Positions 16,375 through 27,919 are shown, numbered from the stretch's first letter. The stretch is DNA of 64,000 nucleotides from Sedimentitalea sp041224545 (GCF_041224545.1 NZ_JBGFGP010000151.1:1-64000), one strand, 5' to 3'. Notes: generated by a model not told the origin, from the sequence alone. Numbers and translations: made by a program.

Positions 16375-16965
16375 CTACCCCGACGCATACGGATCTTTCG
16401 GGGACCTGTCCGACGACAGGCTGTCCTGGCGCGCCAGGACCAGATCCTCGATGGCATCCGCCAGATGAATACGGTCAATGTGATGATCGCCACGCGCCAC
16501 GCGCAGGCGATGCGCCCGGATCATCACATCCGCATATGTACAGCCTGCCGGAGGTTCAAAGCGGTAGCTGGCGAGTTCGATCAACAATCCCAGCGGATCC
16601 CTGAAATAGATCGAATCCATGAAGCCGCGATCCTTGGGACCCGAATGGTCGATGCCGCGTTCGTCGAGCCGTTCAACCGCTTGCCAGAATGTGGCCTGGC
16701 TGACATTGAAGGCCAGATGATGCACGCATCCCGGCTCGGTCGGTGTACGGTCCGGCGTGCCTTTGCGAGTCTCATCGGTAAATACCGTGATCAGACGCCC
16801 GTCCCCCGGATCGAAATAAACGTGCCCCTCGCCGGGATTGTCGAGATTTGGCTGATCGAAGACAAATGGCATCCCGAGCACCCCTTCCCAGAAATCGATG
16901 GTCGTCTGCCGGTCCGCCCCGGTCAGGGTGATGTGATGCACTCCCTGGGTCTGTAACTTGCGCAT
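16375..16965 (-). CDS. VOC family protein (glyoxalase/extradiol dioxygenase-like)
   Basis: A 196-residue protein with two betaalphabetabetabeta modules. Metal-ligand positions appear as GVHHITL (start), CVHHLAF (middle) and LIELASYRFEPP (end), the His/His/Glu set of metal-dependent VOC enzymes. The ATG at 16965 is preceded by GGAGGAGG; an upstream start at 17016 is not supported. The family covers glyoxalase I, fosfomycin resistance and ring-cleaving dioxygenases; sequence style is closest to ring-cleavage or hydroquinone dioxygenases, but the substrate cannot be assigned. It stands alone, convergent with the fdh operon. Confidence 0.82.
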   Translation of the reverse strand: MRKLQTQGVHHITLTGADRQTTIDFWEGVLGMPFVFDQPNLDNPGEGHVYFDPGDGRLITVFTDETRKGTPDRTPTEPGCVHHLAFNVSQATFWQAVERLDERGIDHSGPKDRGFMDSIYFRDPLGLLIELASYRFEPPAGCTYADVMIRAHRLRVARGDHHIDRIHLADAIEDLVLARQDSLSSDRSPKDPYASG

Positions 16966-17109
16966 GCTGCCTCCTCCCTTTGCACCCAGACTGCCACGCA
17001 ATATCCCGCCTGTCATCCACGCGAAACCGGCAGGACACCGCCGAGGCTCGGCATGCGCCGCGACAAGTGCGGCGCGCGCCCTTATCTCTGGTGAAAGGAG
17101 AGCGTTTCA

Positions 17110-17457
17110 ATGCGACTGGTCTACATCATCCCGGCCCTCGGCTTCTGCGTAGCCCTTATGGCCTCCGCCCTGTCGGTCGATGCCAAGGACAAACCCTATG
17201 CCGACAAGGGTTGCCCACCGGGGCTCGCCAAAAAATCACCGTCCTGCGTGCCGCCGGGCCAGGCGAAAAAATACAACGCGCCTTATCGTATCGGCGACCG
17301 GATCCTTGACGGCTACGTGATCGTCGAGCGGCCCGGTCGCTATGGGCTGGACCCAAGCCAGACCTATTTCCGCGTCGGGGACAATATCTTTCGGGTCAAT
17401 CGCGAAACCCGGGAAGTGCTCGATTTCATCGGCGCAGCGGCGGCTCTTCTGGACTGA
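17110..17457 (+). CDS. RcnB-like secreted protein
   Basis: A 115-residue protein with a signal peptide (MRLVYIIPALGFCVALMASALSVDA), a lysine-rich CPPGLAKKSPSCVPPGQAKK segment with two cysteines, and a C-terminal RcnB-like unit (YRIGDRILDGYVIVERPGRYGL ... FRVGDNIFRVNRETREVLDFI). RcnB proteins are small periplasmic factors linked to Ni/Co homeostasis in E. coli; most alphaproteobacterial members are uncharacterised. AAAGGAGAG precedes the ATG. It converges with uvrA across 12 bases. The metal-related role is only family analogy. Confidence 0.62.
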   Translation: MRLVYIIPALGFCVALMASALSVDAKDKPYADKGCPPGLAKKSPSCVPPGQAKKYNAPYRIGDRILDGYVIVERPGRYGLDPSQTYFRVGDNIFRVNRETREVLDFIGAAAALLD

Positions 17458-17469
17458 AGACTGGCAGGC

Positions 17470-20352
<2,883 letters not shown>

Positions 20353-20414
20353 CATGCCCTCGTTTCACGGTTAACACATAGTGACCCCGGGCTGAGTCTC
20401 CAACAGAAAAATAA

Positions 20415-20429
20415 GAACATTACAAGAAC
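20415..20429 (-). promoter_or_regulatory. LexA (SOS) box upstream of uvrA
   Basis: On the plus strand GAAC-ATTACAA-GAAC; on the minus strand GTTC-N7-GTTC, the exact alphaproteobacterial LexA consensus. It lies 63 bases upstream of the uvrA start, in the expected promoter region. It is 144 bases from the divergent RTX gene and could in principle affect that too. Confidence 0.85.
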
Positions 20430-20572
20430 GAAAGTCTTTTCGACGCACGAAGGTCTCCGTCCTCGCGACGCCGCCACAGGCATCAGCCGAGTTTTGACAG
20501 GGCACACCCTGCCCCGCTAGGATTTATCACGACGCCAACACCGCCCTAAACCTGCGAAAGGGGAGTTTGCGG

Positions 20573-21748
20573 ATGCCTTCGATGTACCTGGTCGCGAACG
20601 AGGTCTTCTTTACCTCATACGGGCATATCCAGTTCGTCTTTGATGCCGATGACAGCTATGGCAGCGGTGACGAGCGCGAGATCGAGGTTCAACCGACCTC
20701 GCTGGGCTTTGGTGACTGGGATGTCAGCCCGGTTCAGAACCTCGACATCCCCTCTGGTGTCGACAGCGTCGCGGTCAGGCTCGACATGCCGCAGGGCCGC
20801 AATGTCTCCGACATCTGGGACCTGCTTGCGAATGTGCGTGATTTCTTTGCCGGGATTACCGTGGACTATCGGCTTGGAATCACGGGGTCCATCGAAGGGC
20901 AGAACAGCAACACCTACATCACCACCCTCGCGCATATTGTCGGTCTCGACATTGCCCCGGCTATCGCAACCCTGCTGGCATCGCATCACATCGGCGCGTT
21001 GCCCGGTCTCGACCGGAACGTGCTGTTTGACCATATCACCTCGAACGGGAGCGCGCTGCCGCCGGTCGCGCTGAGTCTCGCCGGAACCGATGGGGCCGAC
21101 ATACTCGCCGGCGGCGACGGGGCCGACACCCTGAGCGGTGCACAGGGGCGCGATATATTGCACGGGTTCGGCGACAACGACACGCTTAGCGGCGGAAACG
21201 GGCACGACACCATTTTGGGCGGGGATGGCGACGACACGGCCAACGGCAATCACGGGCGGGATCGGATCGCCGGCGAAAACGGCGATGACATATTATCCGG
21301 ACAGGGCGGCAACGACCGATTGACCGGCGGCGCGGGCGACGACCTGCTGCGCGGCGGGGCCGGGGCAGACTGGCTTGCGGGCAACGCTGGCTCTGACAGG
21401 CTCTGGGGTGGCAAGGACGCGGATGTGTTGCGCGGTGGCCGGGGGCATGACGATCTCTTCGGCCAGGGCGGCGATGATGTTCTGCACGGCATGGCTGGCA
21501 ACGATGTGATGAGCGGCGGCGGCGGGTCCGACGTTTTCCTGTTTGACGGCCTGAGCTACGAAGGACGGGACGAAATCACCGATTTCATGATCGGAACCGA
21601 CATCCTGCGCATATCCGGGCTGGTCTTTGACGATATCGTGATTGAAGGCGGGGACACGGCTCTCATAGCGCTGGATGACAAGACCGAAATATCGCTGAAC
21701 GGGATTCCTGCCGCGCATATCGGCGCAAGCGATTTCGAGTTCGTATAG
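20573..21748 (+). CDS. RTX-type calcium-binding secreted protein
   Basis: A 391-residue acidic protein. Residues 1-~165 are a non-repeat domain (MYLVANEVFFTSYGHIQFVFD ... LDRNVLFDHI) I cannot assign. Residues ~170-320 are RTX nonapeptide repeats (GGDGADTLSG, GGDGDDTANG, GGAGDDLLRG) that fold as a calcium-filled beta-roll. The C-terminal ~70 residues (GGGGSDVFLFDG ... DEITDFMIGTD) are the usual type I secretion end. AAGGGGAG sits seven bases before the ATG. No hlyBD-type exporter is in the window, so a transporter elsewhere is assumed. Confidence 0.85.
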   Translation: MPSMYLVANEVFFTSYGHIQFVFDADDSYGSGDEREIEVQPTSLGFGDWDVSPVQNLDIPSGVDSVAVRLDMPQGRNVSDIWDLLANVRDFFAGITVDYRLGITGSIEGQNSNTYITTLAHIVGLDIAPAIATLLASHHIGALPGLDRNVLFDHITSNGSALPPVALSLAGTDGADILAGGDGADTLSGAQGRDILHGFGDNDTLSGGNGHDTILGGDGDDTANGNHGRDRIAGENGDDILSGQGGNDRLTGGAGDDLLRGGAGADWLAGNAGSDRLWGGKDADVLRGGRGHDDLFGQGGDDVLHGMAGNDVMSGGGGSDVFLFDGLSYEGRDEITDFMIGTDILRISGLVFDDIVIEGGDTALIALDDKTEISLNGIPAAHIGASDFEFV

Positions 21749-21906
21749 GTCCGCCGATTCGTCATCTCATATCATCACGATCAACGAATGACGGTGGCGC
21801 GGGTCGGAATCGTGCGGGTCCGCGTGGCCGCCACTCCCGGTTTTGTTCCACGTCCTGTGGGTGATGGCTGTCCGACCGCGCGAGGGGCGGCCGGACTCCA
21901 GGGGCA

Positions 21907-23706
21907 TCACGACAGGTGATGCACCTCTTGCAAGCCGTAGACGGGCGTATCCAGGCCTTCCTGACGGGCCTTGATCTGAAGCGCGAGATACAGCGAATAA
22001 TGTCGCGACTGGTGCAGGTTTCCACCGTGCAGCCAGAGGTTTGGTTGCTGCGTCGGTTTCCACATATTGCGCTGTTCACCTTCCCATGGGCCGGGATCCT
22101 TGGTGGTGTCCGACCCCAGACCCCAGACCTTGCCGATACGGTCAGCGACCTCCTGGCTGATCAGATCGGCGGCCCAGCCGTTCATCGATCCGTATCCCGT
22201 TGCCATGACGACAAGGTCGGCTTCGAGACGGGTGCCATCGGACAGAACGACCGCATCTTCCTCGAAATGATCGACCTGTCCTTTAACAAGCTTCACCTCG
22301 CCATCGATGATCAACTGGCTGGCACCGACGTCGATGTAATATCCCGATGCGCGGCGCAGGTATTTCATGAACAGACCCGAGTCATCGTCACCGAAATCAA
22401 GTTCGAACCCGGCCTTTTCCAGCCCGGCATAAAACGCGGCATCGCGTTCGCGGATCTGATCGTAAACCGGCTTCTGGAATTCATGCATGATGCGATAGGG
22501 CAGCGATGCAAAGATCATGTCGGCTTTTTCCGTGGTCACGCCATTGGCCACCGCCTCTTCGGAATAGAGCGCACCGAGCCCGATCTCCATCAGCGAATCC
22601 GAGCGCACGATATGGGTCGATGATCGCTGAACCATCGTGACGTCTACGTCATGTTCCCAGAGTGCCGCGCAGATGTCATGGGCCGAGTTGTTTGAGCCGA
22701 TGACAACCACCTTTTTCCCGGTCCACGCATCCGGCCCCTCGTGTTGCGACGAGTGCTGGATCTCGCCCTTGAACCTGTCCATGCCGGGAAATTCCGGCAT
22801 GTTCATCTTGCCGGACATGCCCGTTGCCAGAACAAGCTGCGTGGGTTTCAGAACAACTTTTTCACCGTCGCGGTCGACCTCGACGGTCCACTCTCCGGCC
22901 TCTTCGTCAAAGCTCGCCTTTGTGACCTCGGAGCGGGTCCAGTAGTTCAGTTCCATAACCCTGGTGTACATTTCCAGCCAGTCGCCCACCTTGTCCTTCG
23001 GGGTAAACACCGGCCAGTTATCCGGGAATTTGATATAGGGCAGATGATCGTACCAGACCGGGTCATGCAGGCAGAGCGACTTGTAGCGGTTGCGCCACTG
23101 ATCACCGGGGCGGTCATGCTTGTCCAGCACGATGGTCGGCACCCCAAGCTGGCGCAAACGTGCACCCAGCGCGATGCCTCCCTGTCCGCCGCCGATGATT
23201 ACCGTGTAGGGCTGGGTGTCATATCCCAGCGTGGCGGCCTCGGCCTCGCGCTCTTCCTTCCAGGTGCTGCGGTTCTTGGCGGCGCCGTGCCTGGCCCCCA
23301 TCGGCCGCCGTGTGCGACGTGGTTCTTCATGGCCCTTCAATTCCTGCAAGGCGGTCAGCAAGGTCCAGATGCGGTCATCCCTCAGCCGGATCAGTCCCCA
23401 GCCGCGCCCCAACGCAGTTTCAAAGGTGATCCATGCGGTAATGACGCCGCCCTCCTCGGTCGGCATTTCGCCCTCCTGAAGCCTGAAGTCGGATGGTCTG
23501 ATCGATGCAAGCTGGCTGTCCAGCATGTCGCCGATCTGTGCGGGGCCCTCGGCCGTCTTGATATTCCAGGTAAAGGCCACCAGATCGCGCCAATAGCTGT
23601 CGGTTGCAAACTGCGCCTTGATGCGCTCCACGTCGCCGGCGGCAAAGCCTTCGTTCAGCGCGTCCAGAATGGCCTGCGTGCGGGTTGTCACTGTTGAATT
23701 GAGCAT
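21907..23706 (-). CDS. flavin-containing monooxygenase with N-terminal SnoaL-like domain
   Basis: A 599-residue protein. Residues ~5-130 look like a SnoaL/NTF2 fold (LNEGFAAGDVERIKAQFATDSYWRD). A basic linker follows, then an FMO-like flavoprotein with FAD motif GGGQGG (172-177), the FxGxxxH-type segment FKGEIQHSSQH, and a second Rossmann motif VIGSNNSAHD for NADPH. This NTF2-FMO architecture is common in alphaproteobacteria; the substrate is unknown. GGAGG precedes the ATG. It lies downstream of, and same strand as, an AcoR-like regulator, with a perfect dyad between them, so regulation by that protein is likely. Confidence 0.87.
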   Translation of the reverse strand: MLNSTVTTRTQAILDALNEGFAAGDVERIKAQFATDSYWRDLVAFTWNIKTAEGPAQIGDMLDSQLASIRPSDFRLQEGEMPTEEGGVITAWITFETALGRGWGLIRLRDDRIWTLLTALQELKGHEEPRRTRRPMGARHGAAKNRSTWKEEREAEAATLGYDTQPYTVIIGGGQGGIALGARLRQLGVPTIVLDKHDRPGDQWRNRYKSLCLHDPVWYDHLPYIKFPDNWPVFTPKDKVGDWLEMYTRVMELNYWTRSEVTKASFDEEAGEWTVEVDRDGEKVVLKPTQLVLATGMSGKMNMPEFPGMDRFKGEIQHSSQHEGPDAWTGKKVVVIGSNNSAHDICAALWEHDVDVTMVQRSSTHIVRSDSLMEIGLGALYSEEAVANGVTTEKADMIFASLPYRIMHEFQKPVYDQIRERDAAFYAGLEKAGFELDFGDDDSGLFMKYLRRASGYYIDVGASQLIIDGEVKLVKGQVDHFEEDAVVLSDGTRLEADLVVMATGYGSMNGWAADLISQEVADRIGKVWGLGSDTTKDPGPWEGEQRNMWKPTQQPNLWLHGGNLHQSRHYSLYLALQIKARQEGLDTPVYGLQEVHHLS

Positions 23707-23820
23707 TGCGTATCCTCCTCATTCGCGTCTCTGTGGCGCAAACTCTGGGTTACGATACCGGCATCACGCCAGTGTTTTAACGGGGTCTGAAACCGAAAAC
23801 CGTGCCCGCGCCGGGTTGGC

Positions 23821-23844
23821 GTTGCACGCGCAACAGCGTGCAAC
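23821..23844. promoter_or_regulatory. 24-bp perfect dyad, probable operator
   Basis: GTTGCACGC and GCGTGCAAC form perfect 9-bp arms around the 6-base spacer GCAACA. It lies 8 bases past the regulator stop and 114 bases upstream of the monooxygenase ATG. There is no T run, so an operator or upstream activating site for the Fis-type HTH of the neighbouring regulator is preferred to a terminator. Confidence 0.6.
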
Positions 23845-23852
23845 ACGGTCGC

Positions 23853-25610
23853 TCAGGCGGGCGGGGTCAGCCCTTCGCGTCGCATCCGTCGCAGCACGGT
23901 CGAGCGATTGACCCCCAGACGGCGCGCCGCCTGCGACATGTTCCAGCAGCAGGCTTCGAGCACCTCTTCCAGTGTTTCCTCTGCCGCGATACCGGTGTCG
24001 GTTCCGGCCGGTTGCGGCAGGTCGGGCAGGTCGATAACCTCGCCATCGCATAGGGCGACCGCCACATCCAGGAGCCGTTCAAGCTCGTGCAGATTGCCCG
24101 GCCAGTCGCGCCCCGCCAGATCGGCGCGCGCGGCGGGGGAAAGGCGCAATTCACCCCCGGTGCGACGCCGCAACAACCGATCAATCAGCCACCCGAGATC
24201 CTGACGTCTGCGCAAGGGCGGCAGCGTCAGCACCGCGCCCGACAGACGATAGAACAGTGGTTTGTAAAACTGCCCGTCCTGCACGGCCATGCCCAGGTCG
24301 GCGCAGCTCGTCACGATGAGCCGCAATCCCGGTCGCTCATCCAAAAGCGCGGTCAGCAGAACCTGAAGATCGGGCGGCATGTCCTCGACCCGGCGCAGCA
24401 CGAGCGTGGCACGGGTCTGACCCGGCGGTCCGAGAGCTTCGGTCAGGCGGTGACAGGATTGCGCCGCACACTCGATGCCAATCAGATCACGGCGTTCGCC
24501 GCCCGCCACGTGGATCGCCCGCGCCAGCCGCATCTTACCGGTGCCGGTTTCGCCTGACAGGAGCACAGGTACGTCCGTACCGGCGAGCCGTTCTGCCTGT
24601 AGCAGCAGTTGTTGCATCGCCGGATCATGGCCCGCCAGCGCATCCATCGGGCCTGCCTTGTTGCGCATTCGACGCGCCAGAGCCCCGCTGCCGCGCGGCG
24701 CTTGCGGAGCGATGGCATGACCAAAAAGCGCGCCCCCGTCCGGCATGTTGACAACCCGGTCCTCGGTTGGCCTATCCCGCATGAGGTCAGGCAATTCATC
24801 GACCGACAGGTCCAGAAGGGACTCGATCCGCCGCCCCAGCAATCCGCGCCCATCGCCCCCAAAGAGCTTGCCCGCCGCACGGGTAAACCCGATCACGCGG
24901 CCAGAGCCATCCAGCGACACCGCCGCTTCGGGATCGACATCCAGAAACTCGGGATTGGCTGACAGGCGCAACACCCATTCGCGCCGACTCTGGGCCATCA
25001 GATTGGCCATTTCCACCCGCCGCGCCGAAGCCGACACCAGGCTCATCGCGAGATTCTGGCTGGATTTCGGCAGGGGAGACTGCAAAAGCGAGATATTCAG
25101 GACCGCTGCCAATTGCCCCATGCTGTCAAAGATCGGCGCGGCGGTGCAGGACAACGCGGTATGGGCGTTGCCGAAATGGTCATCCTGATGAATCGTTGTT
25201 GGTTCGCCCGTCACGATGCAGGCACCGGCAGCATTCGTTCCGGCCAGATCCTCGGACCAGCGCGCGCCCATGAACAGACCCGCGCCCCGCAACTCCGCCT
25301 CGAAATCGGGGTCCCCGAAGAAATCGACACAGACCCCTTTGGCATCCGTCAGCAGCACGGTGTAGTTCTGGCGGGCGACCTGCCGAAACAGGGTCTGCAG
25401 GCCGGATCGCGCCGACGCGATCATCTGTTCCGCCTGCATCCGGTGTTCACGCAGCTCGGTTTCGGTGACTATATGCGCCGGGTCGGAGCGCGCCGGGTCC
25501 ATGCCATAGACCTCGACACAGCGCTTCCATGACGCGGATACCGCGCTGTCGCGTCCGGTTGCGCATCCATCCAGAACGCGCTCGATTTCCTCGACATGCT
25601 CGCGTGCGAT
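23853..25610 (-). CDS. AcoR-like GAF/AAA+/Fis-HTH regulator with degenerate ATPase
   Basis: Domain order: the AcoR-type head SWKRCVEVYGMDP, a GAF sensor (TVLLTDAKGVCVDFFGD ... DLAGTNAAGACIVTGEPTTIHQDDHFG), a PAS-like part, an AAA+ domain and a Fis HTH (CCWNMSQAARRLGVNRSTVLRRM). Walker A survives (GETGTGK), but the GAFTGA loop is absent and Walker B reads LVLRRVEDM instead of LFLDEIGDM, so sigma-54 activation is unlikely. The first ATG is at 25502, yet family-like coding extends 36 codons further to a TGA. The only start-like site with GGAGG at proper spacing is ATC at 25610 (or ACG at 25613). Either a rare start, a start at 25502 or a sequence error is possible. It probably controls the downstream monooxygenase. 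Confidence 0.82.
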   Translation of the reverse strand: MAREHVEEIERVLDGCATGRDSAVSASWKRCVEVYGMDPARSDPAHIVTETELREHRMQAEQMIASARSGLQTLFRQVARQNYTVLLTDAKGVCVDFFGDPDFEAELRGAGLFMGARWSEDLAGTNAAGACIVTGEPTTIHQDDHFGNAHTALSCTAAPIFDSMGQLAAVLNISLLQSPLPKSSQNLAMSLVSASARRVEMANLMAQSRREWVLRLSANPEFLDVDPEAAVSLDGSGRVIGFTRAAGKLFGGDGRGLLGRRIESLLDLSVDELPDLMRDRPTEDRVVNMPDGGALFGHAIAPQAPRGSGALARRMRNKAGPMDALAGHDPAMQQLLLQAERLAGTDVPVLLSGETGTGKMRLARAIHVAGGERRDLIGIECAAQSCHRLTEALGPPGQTRATLVLRRVEDMPPDLQVLLTALLDERPGLRLIVTSCADLGMAVQDGQFYKPLFYRLSGAVLTLPPLRRRQDLGWLIDRLLRRRTGGELRLSPAARADLAGRDWPGNLHELERLLDVAVALCDGEVIDLPDLPQPAGTDTGIAAEETLEEVLEACCWNMSQAARRLGVNRSTVLRRMRREGLTPPA

Positions 25611-25719
25611 CGTCCCCTCCCTTCATCGCTCTGATCCAGAGGGATAGCACAGAACGACCGCGAAAACGACAAGCCAAAAGGTCGGAGATGCGGCGAAACC
25701 CATATCCGACCCCCGATGT

Positions 25720-26556
25720 TCAGGCAGGCATGCGCAAACCCAGGATCTCGCGGGCCTGCTGCCATGTCGCAACCGGGCGTTCATATTTTTCGCATATCTC
25801 GACCGCGCGGCCCACAAGCGCCGCGTTCGACGGGGCCAGCGTATCGCGGTCCATCCGCACATTGTCTTCGAGTCCGGTTCGGGCATGTCCGCCACTGGAA
25901 ATTGCCCAGTCATTCAACAGGATTTGCCGTGCGCCGATGCCTGCCGCGCACCAGTGGGCATCGCGACCGAACAGACGCTTGACCGTTTCCACATAGTAAT
26001 CGAACACGTTCCGGTCGGCGGGCATCGCGTTTTTCACCCCCATTACGAATTGTACATAGGGTGTGTCCCTGATCTGGCCCATCTCGTGCATCTCTGCCGC
26101 CTTGAGGATGTGGCTCAGATCGAAGGCTTCGATTTCCGGTTTGACGTCGTGCTCCAGCATCTCCGAGGCCAGCCAGTCAACCAGATCCGGCGGATTCTCG
26201 TAAACGCGGGTCGGGAAGTTGTTCGAGCCGACCGACAATGACGCCATGTCCGGGCCGAGCGGCAACATGCCGCCACGGGCGCGGCCCGCCCCCGACCGCC
26301 CGCCTGTCGAAAACTGGATGATCATGCCGGGACAGTGCTTTTCCAGACCCTCTTTCAAGCGTGCGAACTTGTCGGGATCGGATGACGGTGTCTGATCGCT
26401 GTTGCGCACATGCGCATGGCAAATCGTGGCGCCGGCCTCGAATGCCGCGTGGGTCGACTCGACCTGTTCGCTGACCGAAATCGGGACCGCCGGATTGTTT
26501 GCCTTGGTCGGCAATGAGCCGGTGATCGCAACGCAGATGATGCAGGGTTTTGCCAT
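25720..26556 (-). CDS. BKACE (DUF849) beta-keto acid cleavage enzyme
   Basis: A 278-residue TIM-barrel enzyme of the BKACE family (type member Kce, 3-keto-5-aminohexanoate cleavage), which condenses a beta-keto acid with acetyl-CoA and splits it into acetoacetate plus a CoA thioester. The zinc motif ATICHAHVRN gives His47 and His49. Other family features are IIQFSTGGRSG, PEIEAFDLSH and GHARTGLEDNV. The ATG at 26556 has GAGAGG upstream. It follows pcaG by eight bases in the pobA-pcaCHG operon. With beta-ketoadipate as substrate it would give succinyl-CoA and acetoacetate, replacing PcaIJ and PcaF; the substrate is inferred from context. Confidence 0.88.
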   Translation of the reverse strand: MAKPCIICVAITGSLPTKANNPAVPISVSEQVESTHAAFEAGATICHAHVRNSDQTPSSDPDKFARLKEGLEKHCPGMIIQFSTGGRSGAGRARGGMLPLGPDMASLSVGSNNFPTRVYENPPDLVDWLASEMLEHDVKPEIEAFDLSHILKAAEMHEMGQIRDTPYVQFVMGVKNAMPADRNVFDYYVETVKRLFGRDAHWCAAGIGARQILLNDWAISSGGHARTGLEDNVRMDRDTLAPSNAALVGRAVEICEKYERPVATWQQAREILGLRMPA

Positions 26557-26564
26557 GATGCCTC

Positions 26565-27179
26565 TCACATGTCGAAAAAAATGGTCTCGTCCGGACCCTG
26601 AAGATGGATATCGAACCGATATTCGCCCACGGAAACCTTTTTGGCCAGCAGGGTCGGGATACGGTTCTGATGCTCGATCCGTGTCAGGATCGGGTCGGTC
26701 GCGTTGGCAGCCGCCTCGTCCTCGAAATAGATGCGCGTGTGCAGGCCGATATTGATGCCACGCGCCACCACCCATGCGGTGATATGCGGCGCCTGCATCC
26801 GCCCGTCCGGGAACGGAACCGCGCCGGGTTTGACCGTTTCAAAGCGGAACTCGCCGGTCGTCATGTCGCCGGGCGATCGCCCCCAGCCGCGGAAATTCGG
26901 ATCGGCCCGGCCCCGGGTCTCGTTGGTCGAGGGGAACAACCCGGCCGCATCCGGCTGCCAGATCTCGACCAGCGCATCGCGCAGCGGCGTGCCCGTACCG
27001 TCATAGACGATCCCCCGCAAGGTGATCTCCTGCCCCTGTACCGGGCCGGTTTTCATCGACGCGCCAAGATCGCCGCCGTAAATCTCGATCCCGGTAAAGT
27101 TCGGCGTGCATCCGATATGCACATAGGGGCCGGCGGTCTGGCTCGGGCTTTCCTTGAGATAGGGAGGTTGCCGCGTCAT
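26565..27179 (-). CDS. pcaG: protocatechuate 3,4-dioxygenase alpha subunit
   Basis: A 204-residue intradiol dioxygenase alpha chain. Family features are LKESPSQTAGPYVHIGC, the DALVEIWQPDAAG barrel strand, DPNFRGWGR and APHITAWVVARGIN. The alpha chain lacks the full iron-ligand set, which the beta chain provides. ATG at 27179 with GGAGG upstream is preferred; a TTG six bases earlier is also open. It begins two bases after the pcaH stop and is followed by the BKACE gene. With PcaH it opens protocatechuate to 3-carboxy-cis,cis-muconate. Confidence 0.95.
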   Translation of the reverse strand: MTRQPPYLKESPSQTAGPYVHIGCTPNFTGIEIYGGDLGASMKTGPVQGQEITLRGIVYDGTGTPLRDALVEIWQPDAAGLFPSTNETRGRADPNFRGWGRSPGDMTTGEFRFETVKPGAVPFPDGRMQAPHITAWVVARGINIGLHTRIYFEDEAAANATDPILTRIEHQNRIPTLLAKKVSVGEYRFDIHLQGPDETIFFDM

Positions 27180-27181
27180 GA

Positions 27182-27919
27182 TCAAAGGCCCTCCAGGCGG
27201 TTCTCGAAACAGCTCTGACGGCGGCCACGCAGCACGATATCGAACCTGTAAGCGCGGCTGTCCATCGGCACCGTGTGATGCATGTCCAGAAGCGCGGTCA
27301 ACGCATCCACCGCTTCCTGCGATTTCAGCCCGCCCACGATCGGGCAGAGCCTGATATGCGGGTCGCCCTCGAAATACATCTGGGTGATCAGCCGCTGTGC
27401 AAATCCGTGTCCGAAGATCGAGAAATGGATATGCGCGGGCCGCCAGTCATTCATGCCATTCGGCCAGGGATAGGGTCCGGGCTGGATCGTGCGAAATTCA
27501 TAGGATCCGTCATCGGCCGTGATCGTGCGCCCGCAGCCCCCGAAATTCGGGTCAAGCGCCGCCTGATAGCTCTCTTTCTTGTGACGGTATCGCCCGCCCG
27601 CGTTGGCCTGCCAGAATTCGATCAAGGCGCCCGGCACGCCCCGCCCCATTTCATCCAGCACCCGGCCATGCACGATGAGCCGGGGACCAATCGCGCTCTC
27701 GCCCGGCCTGGCAAAATTGTGGATCAGGTCGTTATCGAGCTCTCCGATCGTGTCGTGACCGAACACCGGCGATGTTTCCTCGCTCAGGGTCGTCGGAAAG
27801 GACAGCAACGCCGCCTGCGGGCTGCGCTTGACGCTGGTCTTGTAGCGCGGCGTCAGCGCGTCTGGCTGCCAGTCACGATCGCGCGGTACAAATCCGCCGG
27901 CTTGCTTGATCAGGCTCAT
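27182..27919 (-). CDS. pcaH: protocatechuate 3,4-dioxygenase beta subunit
   Basis: A 245-residue catalytic chain with non-heme Fe(III) ligands Tyr111 (GGRYRHK), Tyr150 (PGPYPW), His163 and His165 (RPAHIHFSIFG). The N-terminal ~40 residues (PRDRDWQPDALTPRYKTSVKRSP) are typical PcaH. Its ATG overlaps the pcaC stop by four bases. It forms the dioxygenase with PcaG in the beta-ketoadipate pathway. Confidence 0.97.
   Translation of the reverse strand: MSLIKQAGGFVPRDRDWQPDALTPRYKTSVKRSPQAALLSFPTTLSEETSPVFGHDTIGELDNDLIHNFARPGESAIGPRLIVHGRVLDEMGRGVPGALIEFWQANAGGRYRHKKESYQAALDPNFGGCGRTITADDGSYEFRTIQPGPYPWPNGMNDWRPAHIHFSIFGHGFAQRLITQMYFEGDPHIRLCPIVGGLKSQEAVDALTALLDMHHTVPMDSRAYRFDIVLRGRRQSCFENRLEGL

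Noticed and set aside
21080..21530. Tandem repeats resembling a repeat array
   Set aside because: They are coding RTX nonapeptide repeats in one open frame, not CRISPR or satellite DNA.
23707..23820. Sigma-54 promoter before the monooxygenase
   Set aside because: A TGGC word exists, but no GC dinucleotide at the right -12 spacing (TGGC-N8-TTGC) was found, and the neighbouring regulator lacks GAFTGA.
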